The notes: generated from the letters alone by a model not told the origin. 64,000 nt of DNA from Aquimonas sp964586455 (GCA_964586455.1 CAZPHV010000019.1:1-64000), one strand, 5' to 3'; counted from the stretch's first letter, positions 34,234 through 42,195 are shown. Translations and numbers: made by a program.

Positions 34234-35535
34234 TCACTCCTCGATCCGTGACGACGTGAGCACCGCTGCGAATCCACCACCGGGGGTGCGCATGTTCGTG
34301 GTCTGGCCCTGGTACAGCCTGGCCGCGAACAACAGGACACCCGCCTCGGACGCGAAGCAGCGCACATCCGCCTTGAGGGACTGGCCCCCATGCACGATCC
34401 GCATGCTCGGTGGCGCGAAGGCCTGTGCGATGTAGGTCGCCGACGCCATAGACGCCCAAGTCCGCCGGGTCAACTTGTCGCCCCGATAACTCCCACGGCT
34501 GCCAAACCCTGCTGCAGGCTTGAAGAAATATCCGTTGCGCACTGCCCACAACGCATCCCGGTTCGCGGGCACGAGTTCGACCGTGGGCGGGATCACCTGG
34601 CCCAGCAGTGCCGTCGAACCCGCATCGACCCCGAACCCGCCGAGCAGAGCCGGGTCCCCGAGCACCGCAAGGTTGCGCTTGTCGGCAAACAGCGCGTGTG
34701 CTCGGGGATGCGGCATCAGCGCGACGTCCCCTGCCAGGTAAGCCTCACGAATGTCTGCATGCGAGGCATCCTCGAGCGCGAAATCGGTCAACCGATTGTA
34801 GACAGTGTCGATTCGACCGTGGGCATCCTCAAGCCCGTCCGAACCAAACGACAAATCCTCGGGAGCGCTGATCACGCAGTCCACGCCATGGTCCCGAAAC
34901 GCGTTCGCGTACAGCTCAAACTCGGGGTAAAGGAACTGCGCTCGCGGAGTGCTGTCCACGATGGCCAGGCGCGACGGCGTGCGCCCGGATTGCTGCCGAG
35001 CATCCTCCATCCAGGCCGTGACGGCCGCATCACGCGCTTGGGCCGCGTTGGTCCAGGTGGCCCATGCTGGCGGCGCGCAAGACCGCACGGCATCGAGCAA
35101 CAAGGCATTGAGGAGCAGACCGCCTGGATTGGTGTTGACCTCGATCAGCCGCGGCCCATCGACCGTCAGGTGAAAGTCCAGACCCAGGACGCCCCCCGCC
35201 GAACCCGGATCATGGGTTGCAATGTCAGGGGCCCATTGCAGGACCCGTTGGCTATATCCCGGGTTTCCTGCGACGTCGAAGACCGCCGCCGCGACTCGTC
35301 CCATGGCCTCCAACGCGGGCCGATCAACGAACAAGGCATAGGGTGAAAATAAGTGCGCGTGTACGGCGGGATCAGTCGTGAACTCCGGAAAGGCACCCCG
35401 GATCGACTCGTGCAGACGGAGGATGTCGACCACTTCGCATGCACACCGCTGGTTGAGCGGCGCGCTTTCCAGGGTGGCACAGTCGATCTCGCAGCCTGTC
35501 TGTCCAACTATTATCGGAGTCCGCGGTTCAACCAC
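34234..35535 (-). CDS. ATP-grasp ligase-like protein (circularly permuted type)
   Basis: 433 residues from a GTG at 35535, chosen because it overlaps the stop of the GDCCVxC gene by 8 bases and matches where sensible sequence begins; the open frame goes farther upstream. Features of ATP-grasp enzymes are visible: GLDFHLTVDGPRLIEVNTNPGG (metal-binding Glu/Asn), KPAAGFGSRG, and RLYQGQTTNMRTPGGGFAAV at the C-terminus. Related proteins join amino acids or polyamines using ATP, as in glutathionylspermidine synthase. It is the last gene of the mer operon. A thiol-peptide or metallophore product that aids Hg handling is a guess. Confidence 0.75.
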   Translation of the reverse strand: MVEPRTPIIVGQTGCEIDCATLESAPLNQRCACEVVDILRLHESIRGAFPEFTTDPAVHAHLFSPYALFVDRPALEAMGRVAAAVFDVAGNPGYSQRVLQWAPDIATHDPGSAGGVLGLDFHLTVDGPRLIEVNTNPGGLLLNALLLDAVRSCAPPAWATWTNAAQARDAAVTAWMEDARQQSGRTPSRLAIVDSTPRAQFLYPEFELYANAFRDHGVDCVISAPEDLSFGSDGLEDAHGRIDTVYNRLTDFALEDASHADIREAYLAGDVALMPHPRAHALFADKRNLAVLGDPALLGGFGVDAGSTALLGQVIPPTVELVPANRDALWAVRNGYFFKPAAGFGSRGSYRGDKLTRRTWASMASATYIAQAFAPPSMRIVHGGQSLKADVRCFASEAGVLLFAARLYQGQTTNMRTPGGGFAAVLTSSRIEE

Positions 35536-35740
35536 AACAGGGATTGTTCTGTTGGATCGGTGGACATGGCACTGTTCCGAACGAGCAGAACACACAGCAG
35601 TCGCCTTGATGCGGACGCAAAACCGCTCCACAGCCCGTGCACTCATAGAAGAATTGACACGCTGTGATGGGCATTGTCTCGGTCGCCCGATGGCCGCACT
35701 CCGGGCAGGTCAAGATGCTTTCCAGCTTGACGTCACTCAC
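35528..35740 (-). CDS. GDCCVxC-domain small mercury-associated protein
   Basis: 70 residues from GTG 35740, which overlaps the merP stop by 8 bases. Sequence shows a zinc-ribbon start (LTCPECGHRATETMP), a second pair (ECTGCG) and the family motif GDCCVFCSFGTVPCPPIQ, ending CCG. Ten cysteines in 70 residues suggest metal binding. The family occurs next to merT/merP genes, and its function is unknown. The product is smaller than the open frame suggests because the frame extends into merP. Confidence 0.85.
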   Translation of the reverse strand: MSDVKLESILTCPECGHRATETMPITACQFFYECTGCGAVLRPHQGDCCVFCSFGTVPCPPIQQNNPCCG

Positions 35741-36020
35741 CGCCAGTCCGCACCTTGGCCGGGAAGCCTGCTTCCGTGACTGCACGCGCGATTCCGGCTG
35801 CATCCGTCTGGCTCGATTCGAACGTCACCGTGACTGTTTCAGCCCGGGTGTCCACCTTCACATCGGCCACGCCCGGCACCTTCTCCAGCGCCTTCCTGAT
35901 GGTGATGCCGCAGGCGGGACAGGTCATGTTCTCAGCATCGAGCATCACTACGGTTGCGGGCGTCGCAAGAGCGGCACCGACCGACAGAGCAGCCACCAGG
36001 GCCAGTATCCACTTGTGCAT
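35733..36020 (-). CDS. merP: periplasmic mercury-binding protein MerP
   Basis: 95 residues. Signal peptide (1-19, HKWILALVAALSVGAALA), then one HMA domain with the metal site NMTCPACGIT (C34 and C37) and the usual KALEKVPGVADVKVD helix-strand. It binds Hg(II) in the periplasm and passes it to MerT. It lies 8 bases after merT and overlaps the next gene by 8 bases. Confidence 0.92.
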   Translation of the reverse strand: MHKWILALVAALSVGAALATPATVVMLDAENMTCPACGITIRKALEKVPGVADVKVDTRAETVTVTFESSQTDAAGIARAVTEAGFPAKVRTGGE

Positions 36021-36028
36021 CGCGCCTC

Positions 36029-36385
36029 CTACAGAATCCAGACGATGTAATAGGGAAACAGCAGCAACAGGACGATGAGGGCTGTCGCCAACCAGAGCCA
36101 ACGTCGCCTGCGTCGCAGAGCGTCCGGGGCGATGCAACTGCCATCCACACCGCACCGTGCCGCCGGTCGATACAGCATCCAAAACGCCACGGCCAAGGAC
36201 AGTACGGCGGCGGCGCTGAACCAGGGCCTCAAGGGATCGAGAGCTGTCAGGGTGCCGATCCAGGCGCCACTGATGCCCAGCAGGACCAGCACCAGCGGCA
36301 CGACGCAGCAGACCGATGCGCCAATGGCGGCGATGCTCGCGCCAACGATGGCTGGAACAGACGATTTGGCCGGGGTTGTTTGCAT
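36029..36385 (-). CDS. merT: mercuric transport protein MerT
   Basis: 118 residues with three membrane helices. The first helix carries the Cys pair SVCCVV (C26, C27); the loop after helix two holds the second pair RCGVDGSC (C78, C84), as in classical MerT. It imports Hg(II) handed over by MerP. It is the first gene read from the mer promoter, divergent from merR. Confidence 0.92.
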   Translation of the reverse strand: MQTTPAKSSVPAIVGASIAAIGASVCCVVPLVLVLLGISGAWIGTLTALDPLRPWFSAAAVLSLAVAFWMLYRPAARCGVDGSCIAPDALRRRRRWLWLATALIVLLLLFPYYIVWIL

Positions 36386-36391
36386 CAGAGC

Positions 36392-36423
36392 ATACTAGCC
36401 TCTGTACCTAGGTACGGAGTCAA
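36392..36423 (-). promoter_or_regulatory. mer operator-promoter between merT and merR
   Basis: On the minus strand, TTGACT (36423-36418) and a -10 at TAGTAT (36397-36392) or CTAGTA flank a 19-20 bp spacer. The dyad CTCTGTAC-CTAG-GTACGGAG (36400-36419), one mismatch, lies within it. Layout and sequence match the MerR-controlled mer promoters of Gram-negative bacteria and serve both directions. Confidence 0.88.
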
Positions 36424-36426
36424 GCC

Positions 36427-36852
36427 GTGCGTCCGAACACGTTTACGATCAGCCGGCTGGCGGCGGCGGCCGATGTGCACGTCGAAACCGTGCGCTACTA
36501 CCAGCGACGTAGGCTGCTGCGTCAACCCGAGCGACCCATAGGAGGCGTGCGTCGTTACGACGAAAACGATGTCAATCGGCTTCAGTTCATCCGGCGCGCT
36601 CAGATGATGGGATTCAGCCTCGACGAGATCGCTGGCCTGCTAGAGATCACAGGCGAACGTTCTTGCGAGCAGACCCGTCAGCTGACCGAGCGAAAGCTCG
36701 TCGATGTCCGTCTACGAATCCGCGAGCTGCGACAGCTGGAGAGGGATCTCGAACAGAAAATAGCGCGGTGCGCCCAAGTGCCGGCGGGAGAGTGCTGCCC
36801 AACCCTCGATTTTCTGGAGCGGCCAAGAAAGCCAGCTGCGACAGGCAGTTAG
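36427..36852 (+). CDS. merR: mercury-responsive regulator MerR
   Basis: 141 residues. The winged helix has TISRLAAAADVHVETVRYYQ and RPIGGVRRYD. The Hg(II) cysteines fit the MerR pattern: C80 (ERSCEQTRQL), C115 (ARCAQVPAG) and C124 (ECCPTLDFL), with spacings of 35 and 9 residues as in Tn501 MerR. It represses without Hg and activates merT onward with Hg, and represses its own transcription. It starts 41 bases from merT. No merA follows on either side. Confidence 0.93.
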   Translation: MRPNTFTISRLAAAADVHVETVRYYQRRRLLRQPERPIGGVRRYDENDVNRLQFIRRAQMMGFSLDEIAGLLEITGERSCEQTRQLTERKLVDVRLRIRELRQLERDLEQKIARCAQVPAGECCPTLDFLERPRKPAATGS

Positions 36853-37252
36853 CTCACTTTCGGCCCGTTTTTACACGAATCCCTGCCGACCCTCAATATG
36901 GGCGATGCCGGCCGTCTTGATTCGTTCGAAGATGCTGGCTCAGCCACGGGATTGATGTATTTCGGGGTCTGTTCGGTGCCGCACCCTGAGCAATGAGCTC
37001 GGCGAGCCGTGCCGGGGTCGTTGCCGACGGAATTGTGCTCAAGCATGCGTCGCCGGTTTCAGAGCAAGGCGCGTGTTGCCCCGCCCGCTCGCAGCCGCTC
37101 TGGCTTGTGCGAACAAAGGCATGCCTATCAGCCGTCCGGCTACCCTCCTCCGAGAGCCAGCTGAGGGCGGCTGCGCCTGCGACTTCAAAATCGCCGAGCT
37201 GCGAGGACGCGCAGTATCCTCGCCGTCATCACCGCGCCCGGAGAATGGCCGC
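36853..37252. other. gene-free stretch, right edge of the metal island
   Basis: About 400 bases. Short open frames on both strands (for instance 36849-37046, minus) show no recognisable domain. Base composition is lower in GC near 36850-36970 than in the flanks. The change from mobile genes to core genes must fall here, but no terminal repeat, tRNA or IS end is recognisable. Confidence 0.5.
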
Positions 37253-38053
37253 ATGCTCAACACAGCCCCTCGAACGCAAGCCTCTTTGGTGCCCAGCTCA
37301 GCGGTCCCGGTGCCTCAGTCTGCTGCGCCCTGGATCTGGTTCGCCGCGCTGCTTTCAATTGCGCTGTTCGCCATCGACACCTGGTGGCCGCAGTTCGGTT
37401 GGATTGCGCGGCCGCTGATCTGGTTGGGTACGCTGTTTCATGAGCTCGGCCACGGCATCGCTGCGATCATGCTGGGGGGTGAGCTGGTGCAGCTGGCGAT
37501 CTACCCGGACGGTTCAGGCGTGGCCATGCACCGCGGTGCGTATTCGGCGTTCGAGCGCGCCTTGATCGCGGCAGCTGGGCCGTTGGGGGCACCGCTGGCG
37601 GGGCTGGCCTTCTTTATGGCGCTTGGGCATCGGTATGCAGCGCGACTGCTGCTGGCTGCGCTGGCGGCGTTTCTCGCGCTGGCTTTGCTGCTGTGGGTGC
37701 GCAACCTGTTTGCGCTCGGCTTCATCGCGGCGCTGGTGTTGGGCCTGGTGCTGGTGGCTTGGCGCGGAGACGATCGCGTAGTGCTGGCGATGACGGCGTT
37801 CGTGGCGGTGGAGATGAGCCTGTCCGCGTTCACCCGCGTGGACTATCTGTTCAGCGCTGGAGCAAACACCGGCGCAGGCACCCTGCCCTCGGACACGGCC
37901 CAGATCGCTCAGGCGCTGGGGCTACCGTATTGGTTCTGGGGCGCGCTGTTGACGCTGATCTCACTGGGCATCGTCGGCCTGGGGCTGTGGCGTGCGGTTC
38001 GCCTGGGGCGAGCTTCGCCGGTGCGGATGTCCGACAGCCGACTCGGTTCCTGA
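37253..38053 (+). CDS. M50B-like membrane metalloprotease
   Basis: 266 residues, about six membrane helices. The zinc motif HELGH (TLFHELGHGIAAI) lies near residue 62; a later acidic ligand is not obvious. Start ATG 37253 (MLNTAPRTQAS) is chosen since the upstream in-frame stretch is Arg-rich and without signal character. The closest group is the M50-like/DUF4157-free peptidases that resemble spoIVFB-type site-2 proteases; activity is unproven. Neighbours are repeat DNA and core genes. Confidence 0.75.
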   Translation: MLNTAPRTQASLVPSSAVPVPQSAAPWIWFAALLSIALFAIDTWWPQFGWIARPLIWLGTLFHELGHGIAAIMLGGELVQLAIYPDGSGVAMHRGAYSAFERALIAAAGPLGAPLAGLAFFMALGHRYAARLLLAALAAFLALALLLWVRNLFALGFIAALVLGLVLVAWRGDDRVVLAMTAFVAVEMSLSAFTRVDYLFSAGANTGAGTLPSDTAQIAQALGLPYWFWGALLTLISLGIVGLGLWRAVRLGRASPVRMSDSRLGS

Positions 38054-38066
38054 CTGGGGCGACCGG

Positions 38067-38396
38067 CTGGTGGATGCGCTGCGCTTATCCACCCTACAAC
38101 TACGAACGACGCCTTGCCTAGGCCGAAGCCACGAGCAGATGTACGCGCCCTTGGCTTCGGACAATCCACGCATCCAATGACGCCTTGCCTGGGCCGAAGC
38201 CAAGCGCAGATGTACGCGCCCTGGCTTCAGACAATCCACGCATCTGTTGACGTCGTGCCATCAGCAAAACCGAGTACCGATGTGCGCGCCAGCTGGTGGA
38301 GCCAAATCGCAGATGCGCGACCCGCGGCTTGACGCTCCGGTCGGGCGTACGCGCCTTTCGCCTTGGTAGGGTAGATAAGCGCAGCGCATCTACCAG
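38067..38396. repeat. 330 bp unit bounded by 31 bp inverted repeats
   Basis: The 31-base sequence at 38067-38097, CTGGTGGATGCGCTGCGCTT followed by ATCCACCCTAC, recurs in reverse complement at 38366-38396 with two mismatches. Each copy is itself a palindrome (GGTGGAT...ATCCACC). Between them lie two or three 71 bp tandem units. It looks like a MITE- or BIME-type structure. Confidence 0.7.
38109..38249 (+). repeat. 71 bp tandem repeat, two good copies and one decayed
   Basis: Copy 1 spans 38109-38178 and copy 2 spans 38180-38249, each starting ACGCCTTGCCT(A/G)GGCCGA and containing GCAGATGTACGCGCCC and ACAATCCACGCATC. Within copy 1, CCGAAGCCA and TTGGCTTCGG can form a hairpin. A degenerate third copy follows to about 38330. 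No gene is credible here. Confidence 0.75.
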
Positions 38397-38527
38397 CGAG
38401 TCCGAACGACGCCGACCGCACAACCAAAGACCGAGCCTTCGCCTACCGCTCTGCTTATGGCGCGAGGCCCAAGGCGAGCTTGGGTTCGACGCGCTCCGCT
38501 TCGTGCAGCTTCCCGACTAGAACGCGC

Positions 38528-38929
38528 CTACTGCTGCGCCGCGCGCTTGCGTCGGGCGTCCTTGGGGTCGATCAGCAGCGGGCGGTAGACCTCGACGCGG
38601 TCGCCGTCTCGCAGCAGGCGGTCGGGCGGCACGGGATGCGCGAACACGCCGAGGTCGGGTTCGTACTCGGCGAGCTCGGCGATTTTCGCGCGCAGGCCTG
38701 AGGCTTCGTAAGCCTGCAGCGCGGTGGCGCCAGGCGCCAGATCCAAGGGCACGCGCCAGGCGCGATCGGGTCGGGCGTAGACGACTTCAACACGGATCGT
38801 GGCGGGCTTCTGCGCTTCTGTGCGTGCGGTTGCGGCTGCGGTTGCGGTTGCGGGCGTCGAGGATGCCTTGTCGGCATCGGGCCCCGTATCGGACTGCCCT
38901 GCCCCGTTCGACTGATCGCCCTCAGCCAC
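38528..38929 (-). CDS. rnfH: RnfH-family ubiquitin-like protein
   Basis: 133 residues. Residues 44-120 carry the RnfH fold: TIRVEVVYARPDRAWRVPLD, YEPDLGVFAHPVPPDRLLRDGDRVEVYRPLLIDPK, ending ARRKRAAQQ. The first 40 residues are a low-complexity Ala/Thr-rich extension absent in most relatives. It overlaps ratA by 8 bases, the common ratA-rnfH pair beside smpB. Function is not firmly known. Confidence 0.87.
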   Translation of the reverse strand: MAEGDQSNGAGQSDTGPDADKASSTPATATAAATARTEAQKPATIRVEVVYARPDRAWRVPLDLAPGATALQAYEASGLRAKIAELAEYEPDLGVFAHPVPPDRLLRDGDRVEVYRPLLIDPKDARRKRAAQQ

Positions 38930-39350
38930 TGCGCTGCGCCTCGCGCACGAAGTCGTCGACCATGCGATCGGCGACGCTTTGAAAACCGATCGCCAGCGCG
39001 CTGCCCATGAAGCGGCCTGCGGTTTCGAAGCTGAGGTTCAGCGTGACCTTGCTGGCGTCTTCGGCCAGCTCGGTGAAGACCCATACGCCACTTAGCTTGG
39101 TGAAGGGGCCTTCGACCAGCTGCAGCTCGATGCGCTGCGGGCGCGTCAGCCTGTTTCGGGTGGTGAATGCGGTGCGCAGGCCGCCCATTTTCAGCTCCAA
39201 CCGCGCCAGCATGTCGGTGTCCGAGCGCTCGAGAATGCGCGCGCCATCGCACCAGCCGAAGCGCTGCGGGTAGGCCTCGACCTCGTTGACCAGGTCGAAC
39301 ATGTGCGAGGCGGGCCGGCGCACGAGCGCGCTGCGGGCGATCTGGGTCAT
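38922..39350 (-). CDS. ratA: RatA/Coq10-type START-fold protein
   Basis: 142 residues from ATG 39350 (MTQIARSALV); the frame extends upstream into smpB-proximal DNA but the family starts here. Typical segments are MFDLVNEVEAYPQRFGWCDGA, FTTRNRLTRPQRIELQLVEG and GSALAIGFQSVADRMVDDFV. E. coli RatA was reported to hinder ribosome subunit joining; Coq10 homologues bind ubiquinone. It diverges from smpB, with 87 bases between the starts. Confidence 0.88.
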   Translation of the reverse strand: MTQIARSALVRRPASHMFDLVNEVEAYPQRFGWCDGARILERSDTDMLARLELKMGGLRTAFTTRNRLTRPQRIELQLVEGPFTKLSGVWVFTELAEDASKVTLNLSFETAGRFMGSALAIGFQSVADRMVDDFVREAQRSG

Positions 39351-39437
39351 GGGCTGGGACTGAATGCGGGGCTGCGTGGGGCTCGCCGTGGCCGCCCACC
39401 TGCGCCACAATCGCGGGTTCGAGCGTTGGACCAGGCC

Positions 39438-39926
39438 ATGAGCAAGAAGAAGAGCAAGGATAGCGGAACCGGCACGATCGCCCTCAACAAGAAGGCGCGC
39501 TTCGAGTATTCGCTGGAAGACCGCTACGAGGCCGGCCTCGCCCTGCAGGGCTGGGAAGTGAAGGCCCTGCGCGCAGGTCGCATCAGCTTCAACGAGTGCT
39601 ATGCCATCGTCCGCGGCGGCGAGCTCTTTCTGTTCGGCGCGCAGATCACGCCGCTGAACTCGGCCTCCACCCACGTGGTCACCGACGACCGCCGCACGCG
39701 CAAGCTGCTGCTGCACAAGCGCGAGATCAACAAGCTGGTCGGCGCGGTGGAGCGCGAAGGCTACACGCTGATCCCCACCGCGCTGTACTGGAAGAACAAC
39801 CGCGTGAAGTGTGAGATCGCGCTGGCCGAGGGCAAGAAGGAGCACGACAAGCGCGCCGCCAGCAAGGAGCGTGACTGGCAGCGTGACAAGCAGCGGGTGA
39901 TGCGCAGGCACAACCCGGCCGCGTGA
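39438..39926 (+). CDS. smpB: SsrA-binding protein SmpB
   Basis: 162 residues from ATG 39438. Conserved segments: IALNKKARFEYSLEDRYEAG, LQGWEVKALRAGRI, LLHKREINKLVGAVEREG, and the basic tail KEHDKRAASKERDWQRDKQR that enters the ribosomal A site. It binds tmRNA, whose gene starts 298 bases downstream, for rescue of stalled ribosomes. Close linkage of smpB and ssrA is usual. Confidence 0.95.
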   Translation: MSKKKSKDSGTGTIALNKKARFEYSLEDRYEAGLALQGWEVKALRAGRISFNECYAIVRGGELFLFGAQITPLNSASTHVVTDDRRTRKLLLHKREINKLVGAVEREGYTLIPTALYWKNNRVKCEIALAEGKKEHDKRAASKERDWQRDKQRVMRRHNPAA

Positions 39927-40139
39927 TGGCGGGGCGGGCTGCGCCCGCGGGATCGAGGATTGGCGATTCGCGGCGATTCGCTGGCGCACCGTTCGGTGTG
40001 TCCGTTGTCATTCGGCTGCGGCTGAAAGCGCGCCATCGTGGCCGTGCTGCACGCACGCCAACCTTCGGCGATCCCCAGTCCCGAATCCCGAATCCCAGCC
40101 CCAAAGGCCCCCAACCTGAACCCAAGGCCGAGATTCGCC

Positions 40140-40169
40140 TTGTGGCCTGCCCCACCGCCTCCATATACT
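40140..40169 (+). promoter_or_regulatory. probable ssrA promoter
   Basis: TTGTGG (40140-40145) and TATACT (40164-40169), spacing 18 bp, lie 55 bases before the mature tmRNA 5' end, leaving a 5' leader to be trimmed by RNase P. Confidence 0.65.
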
Positions 40170-40223
40170 CACCCGACGCGCGGCACGGGCTGATCGAAGG
40201 CCCGTCGCGTAGCGGCAAACCCC

Positions 40224-40579
40224 GGGGGCGACCAGGCTTCGACGGGGGTGTGAAACCGGAGGTGCGTGTCGAGGGGGCAGCTTTCCTCGTTAATCCAGCG
40301 GCAAAAAAGCTAGTTGCGAACGACGACAACTACGCACTCGCCGCCTAAGTAGGCGAGTCCGACTCCCATCGGTGCCTGTAACGGTGGATCAGTCGGTCAT
40401 ATTTACGGGATCGTCCGAAGGCTGCTGTCTGACAGCCAAGGCCTAAAACTTCCAGACTGGTTCCAGGGTGTTCTTCGTGCGCTGTGTTGCCCTGAAACGA
40501 GACTTGACAACGTACTACACACGTAGATCCAAAGATGTAATGCCTTCGGACGGGGGTTCGATTCCCCCCGCCTCCACCA
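40224..40579 (+). ncRNA. ssrA: transfer-messenger RNA (tmRNA)
   Basis: 356 nt. The 5' end GGGGGCGACCAGGCTTCGAC pairs with the 3' acceptor CGCCTCC-ACCA (40569-40579), and the T-arm GGGGGTTCGATTCCCCCC precedes it. The tag frame resumes at GCG 40316 and encodes ANDDNYALAA with TAA at 40346-40348. CCA is encoded. It works with SmpB. No terminator follows; instead the next base begins an integrated element. Confidence 0.96.
40572..40579 (+). repeat. candidate attL core at the tmRNA 3' end
   Basis: CTCCACCA here recurs at 48722-48729 in the same orientation. On both sides the preceding bases are CCGC (with one extra C here). It marks the left limit of the integrative element and keeps the tmRNA end intact. 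The identity is short, so the exact crossover is uncertain. Confidence 0.5.
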
Positions 40580-40699
40580 TTTCAGGCAGCAAAATCAAGT
40601 GCTTACGGAAGGCGGGAAACCAAAATCACTTCCCACCCCACATAAGCCCCCGATTGTGACGACGCGCAGGCCCTGCCCTGCGCGTTTTCGTTTGTGGGT

Positions 40700-40989
40700 T
40701 CAGCAGAGCGCGACCTCTCCCACGATCTGCGCGGCCCGATCCAACGCGGCGCCGAGCGCGGGGTCTTCGGCCGCCAGGGTCCGCGCAGCCTGCCGAACCT
40801 GCGCCAGCTCTCAGCGGCGAGCTCTGCGCAGTGCATCGCCGAGACCACGCGCACCACTTCGGGCGCCCGGTCCAGTCGGGTCAGGTCGACGTGCCGCCGG
40901 TCCAGGGCCTGCAGCAGCGCGCGCACTGCATCGGCGAGCACGTCGATTTCAGCGGTAGGCGGTCGGTGTCGGACGGTGGGCAGGCTCAT
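40700..40989 (-). pseudogene. small hypothetical gene with probable 2 bp frameshift
   Basis: From ATG 40989 the frame gives MSLPTVRHRPPTAEIDVLAD ... VVSAMHCAELAAE and then turns into Arg/Trp-rich nonsense. Skipping GA in the run GAGAG (minus strand; CTCTC at 40808-40812 on plus) yields a sensible end: LAQVRQAARTLAAEDPALGA, then ALDRAAQIVGEVALC and TGA at 40702-40700, about 95 residues in all. It overlaps the upstream gene by ATGA. It is either a real lesion, programmed slippage or a sequencing error. No family recognised. Confidence 0.55.
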
Positions 40990-41291
40990 GACAGCAGCCT
41001 CGCCAGCCGAGCGTCAGCGCGCAGCAGTGCAGCGCGTGCGGCCTCGGGGTCCCGCTCTGCCCATCGGCGGGCTTCGGCTTCGATCTCGGATTCCGCCATG
41101 CCCAGCGACGCTGCGCACATGCGGCGAATCTCGGCGGGCGTGTGCGGCTTCAAGGCGATCGACACGGCCGCCACCTCAATGATTCTGCCGAGGCGTTCAG
41201 GGCCCAGCATTTCGCGAAGTGCGGCGGCGATCACTGCCAGTTCGCGGGCGCGGTCTGCGACGTCTTCGGCGGTCTGCAGGTCGGCGGTCAT
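40986..41291 (-). CDS. hypothetical protein of the ssrA element
   Basis: 101 residues from ATG 41291, mostly helical and acidic (MTADLQTAEDVADRARELAV ... AESEIEAEARRWAERDPEA). The upstream gene stops at 41290-41288, so the two overlap by ATGA. A longer open frame upstream reads through the next gene in another frame. No family recognised. A DNA-packaging or regulatory helper is possible but unsupported. Confidence 0.6.
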   Translation of the reverse strand: MTADLQTAEDVADRARELAVIAAALREMLGPERLGRIIEVAAVSIALKPHTPAEIRRMCAASLGMAESEIEAEARRWAERDPEAARAALLRADARLARLLS

Positions 41292-41587
41292 GGCGTGCTC
41301 CCCTGCTCTGCCAGCGCGGCCAGGATGCGAGCGCGCACGGTGCCGGTGCTGTGCTTCTCGGCCAGTCCATCGGCGCACCACGGATCGACACCCAACAGGC
41401 GCAGCGCATAGGCCACGACATGCCGCGAAGCTCGCGCTCGGGCTGCGGCGAAGTCCTCCAGGTTCCCGGACCACCACGCGCGGTGCTCTGTGCTCCAGGT
41501 GTTGCACTGCCACTGCCGGCCCCACTGCACCATCTGGACTTCGGCGCGCGCCAGTTTGATCGCGGCGGCGATGCTCGGGCGGGTCAT
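41288..41587 (-). CDS. hypothetical protein of the ssrA element
   Basis: 99 residues from ATG 41587 (MTRPSIAAAIKLARAEVQMV). The middle is rich in Trp and Gln (QWGRQWQCNTWSTEHRAWWS), the end is helical (GTVRARILAALAEQG). It overlaps both neighbours by four bases, so it is part of one transcript. No family recognised. Confidence 0.6.
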   Translation of the reverse strand: MTRPSIAAAIKLARAEVQMVQWGRQWQCNTWSTEHRAWWSGNLEDFAAARARASRHVVAYALRLLGVDPWCADGLAEKHSTGTVRARILAALAEQGSTP

Positions 41588-41910
41588 GCGTGCATCTCCC
41601 ACCGGGTGGTGGTCCGCACCCACTGGCGGCGGGCAGCGAGTACAGCTTGCAGCTCCGGCGAGGCATCGGGGCCGACATGATCGAAGTCGCGGCGCTCGAT
41701 CGCGCGGACCAGTTCCATGCTGGCGCGCATCAGAGCATCGCCTGCAGCAGCAAGCTCGACAGCGGTGACGGGCTGGCCTGCAGTCGCAGGCATCGGCGGC
41801 GGCGGCGCGGTGTGGCCGGCTGCGATCGAATCGAAAAAGCCGAGGGGCTTCGGGGTGCGCGCGTCGGTGTCGACTACGCGGAACGGACGGCGGTGCTGGG
41901 GGTTGCGCAT
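41584..41910 (-). CDS. hypothetical protein of the ssrA element
   Basis: 108 residues from ATG 41910, with a good ribosome site (GAGGAG) on the minus strand about nine bases upstream. Sequence: basic start MRNPQHRRPFRVVDTDARTP, a Pro-rich linker, then a helical part AAAGDALMRASMELVRAIER. It is the first gene after the minus-strand terminator at 42076-42107, so it should have its own promoter between 41911 and 42075. No family recognised. Confidence 0.6.
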   Translation of the reverse strand: MRNPQHRRPFRVVDTDARTPKPLGFFDSIAAGHTAPPPPMPATAGQPVTAVELAAAGDALMRASMELVRAIERRDFDHVGPDASPELQAVLAARRQWVRTTTRWEMHA

Positions 41911-42075
41911 GGCGTACTCCTCATGTGTTGGGGAGTCCGCCAGCGCGAGACCAATCACGGGTGGCGGACTGTGCGCAGGTTGGTCTACCGGCATGAGGAC
42001 CGGCGAGCCCGAAGGCTCCCCACGCACAGCCCGCCAAAGATCAGCGAGCGCGCGCTACGCCACTTCGCGGGCATG

Positions 42076-42107
42076 AAAAAAGCGCCGGATGCGGTGGCAT
42101 GGCGCTT
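42076..42107 (-). terminator. rho-independent terminator, minus strand
   Basis: Stem AAGCGCC (42080-42086) with GGCGCTT (42101-42107), with an inner stem ATGC/GCAT, is followed on the minus strand by TTTTTT (complement of 42076-42081). It would end a transcript that comes from the CRISPR-like repeats. Confidence 0.7.
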
Positions 42108-42195
42108 GTTGCGCCTCATGTTCGGGAGACCAATCCCGGTCGCTGGATTGACAGCGACGCCCACAGACTGCCGGAGCGTTGCGGGGACTGTCAAC

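Noticed and set aside
36849..37046. 65-codon minus-strand frame with a HCSGCG motif
   Set aside because: One short Cys pair only, no ribosome site, and it overlaps the 3' end of merR.
34198..37252. merA, merD or a Tn3-type transposase near the mer genes
   Set aside because: All frames on both strands were read; no reductase, merD or transposase motif is present in this window.
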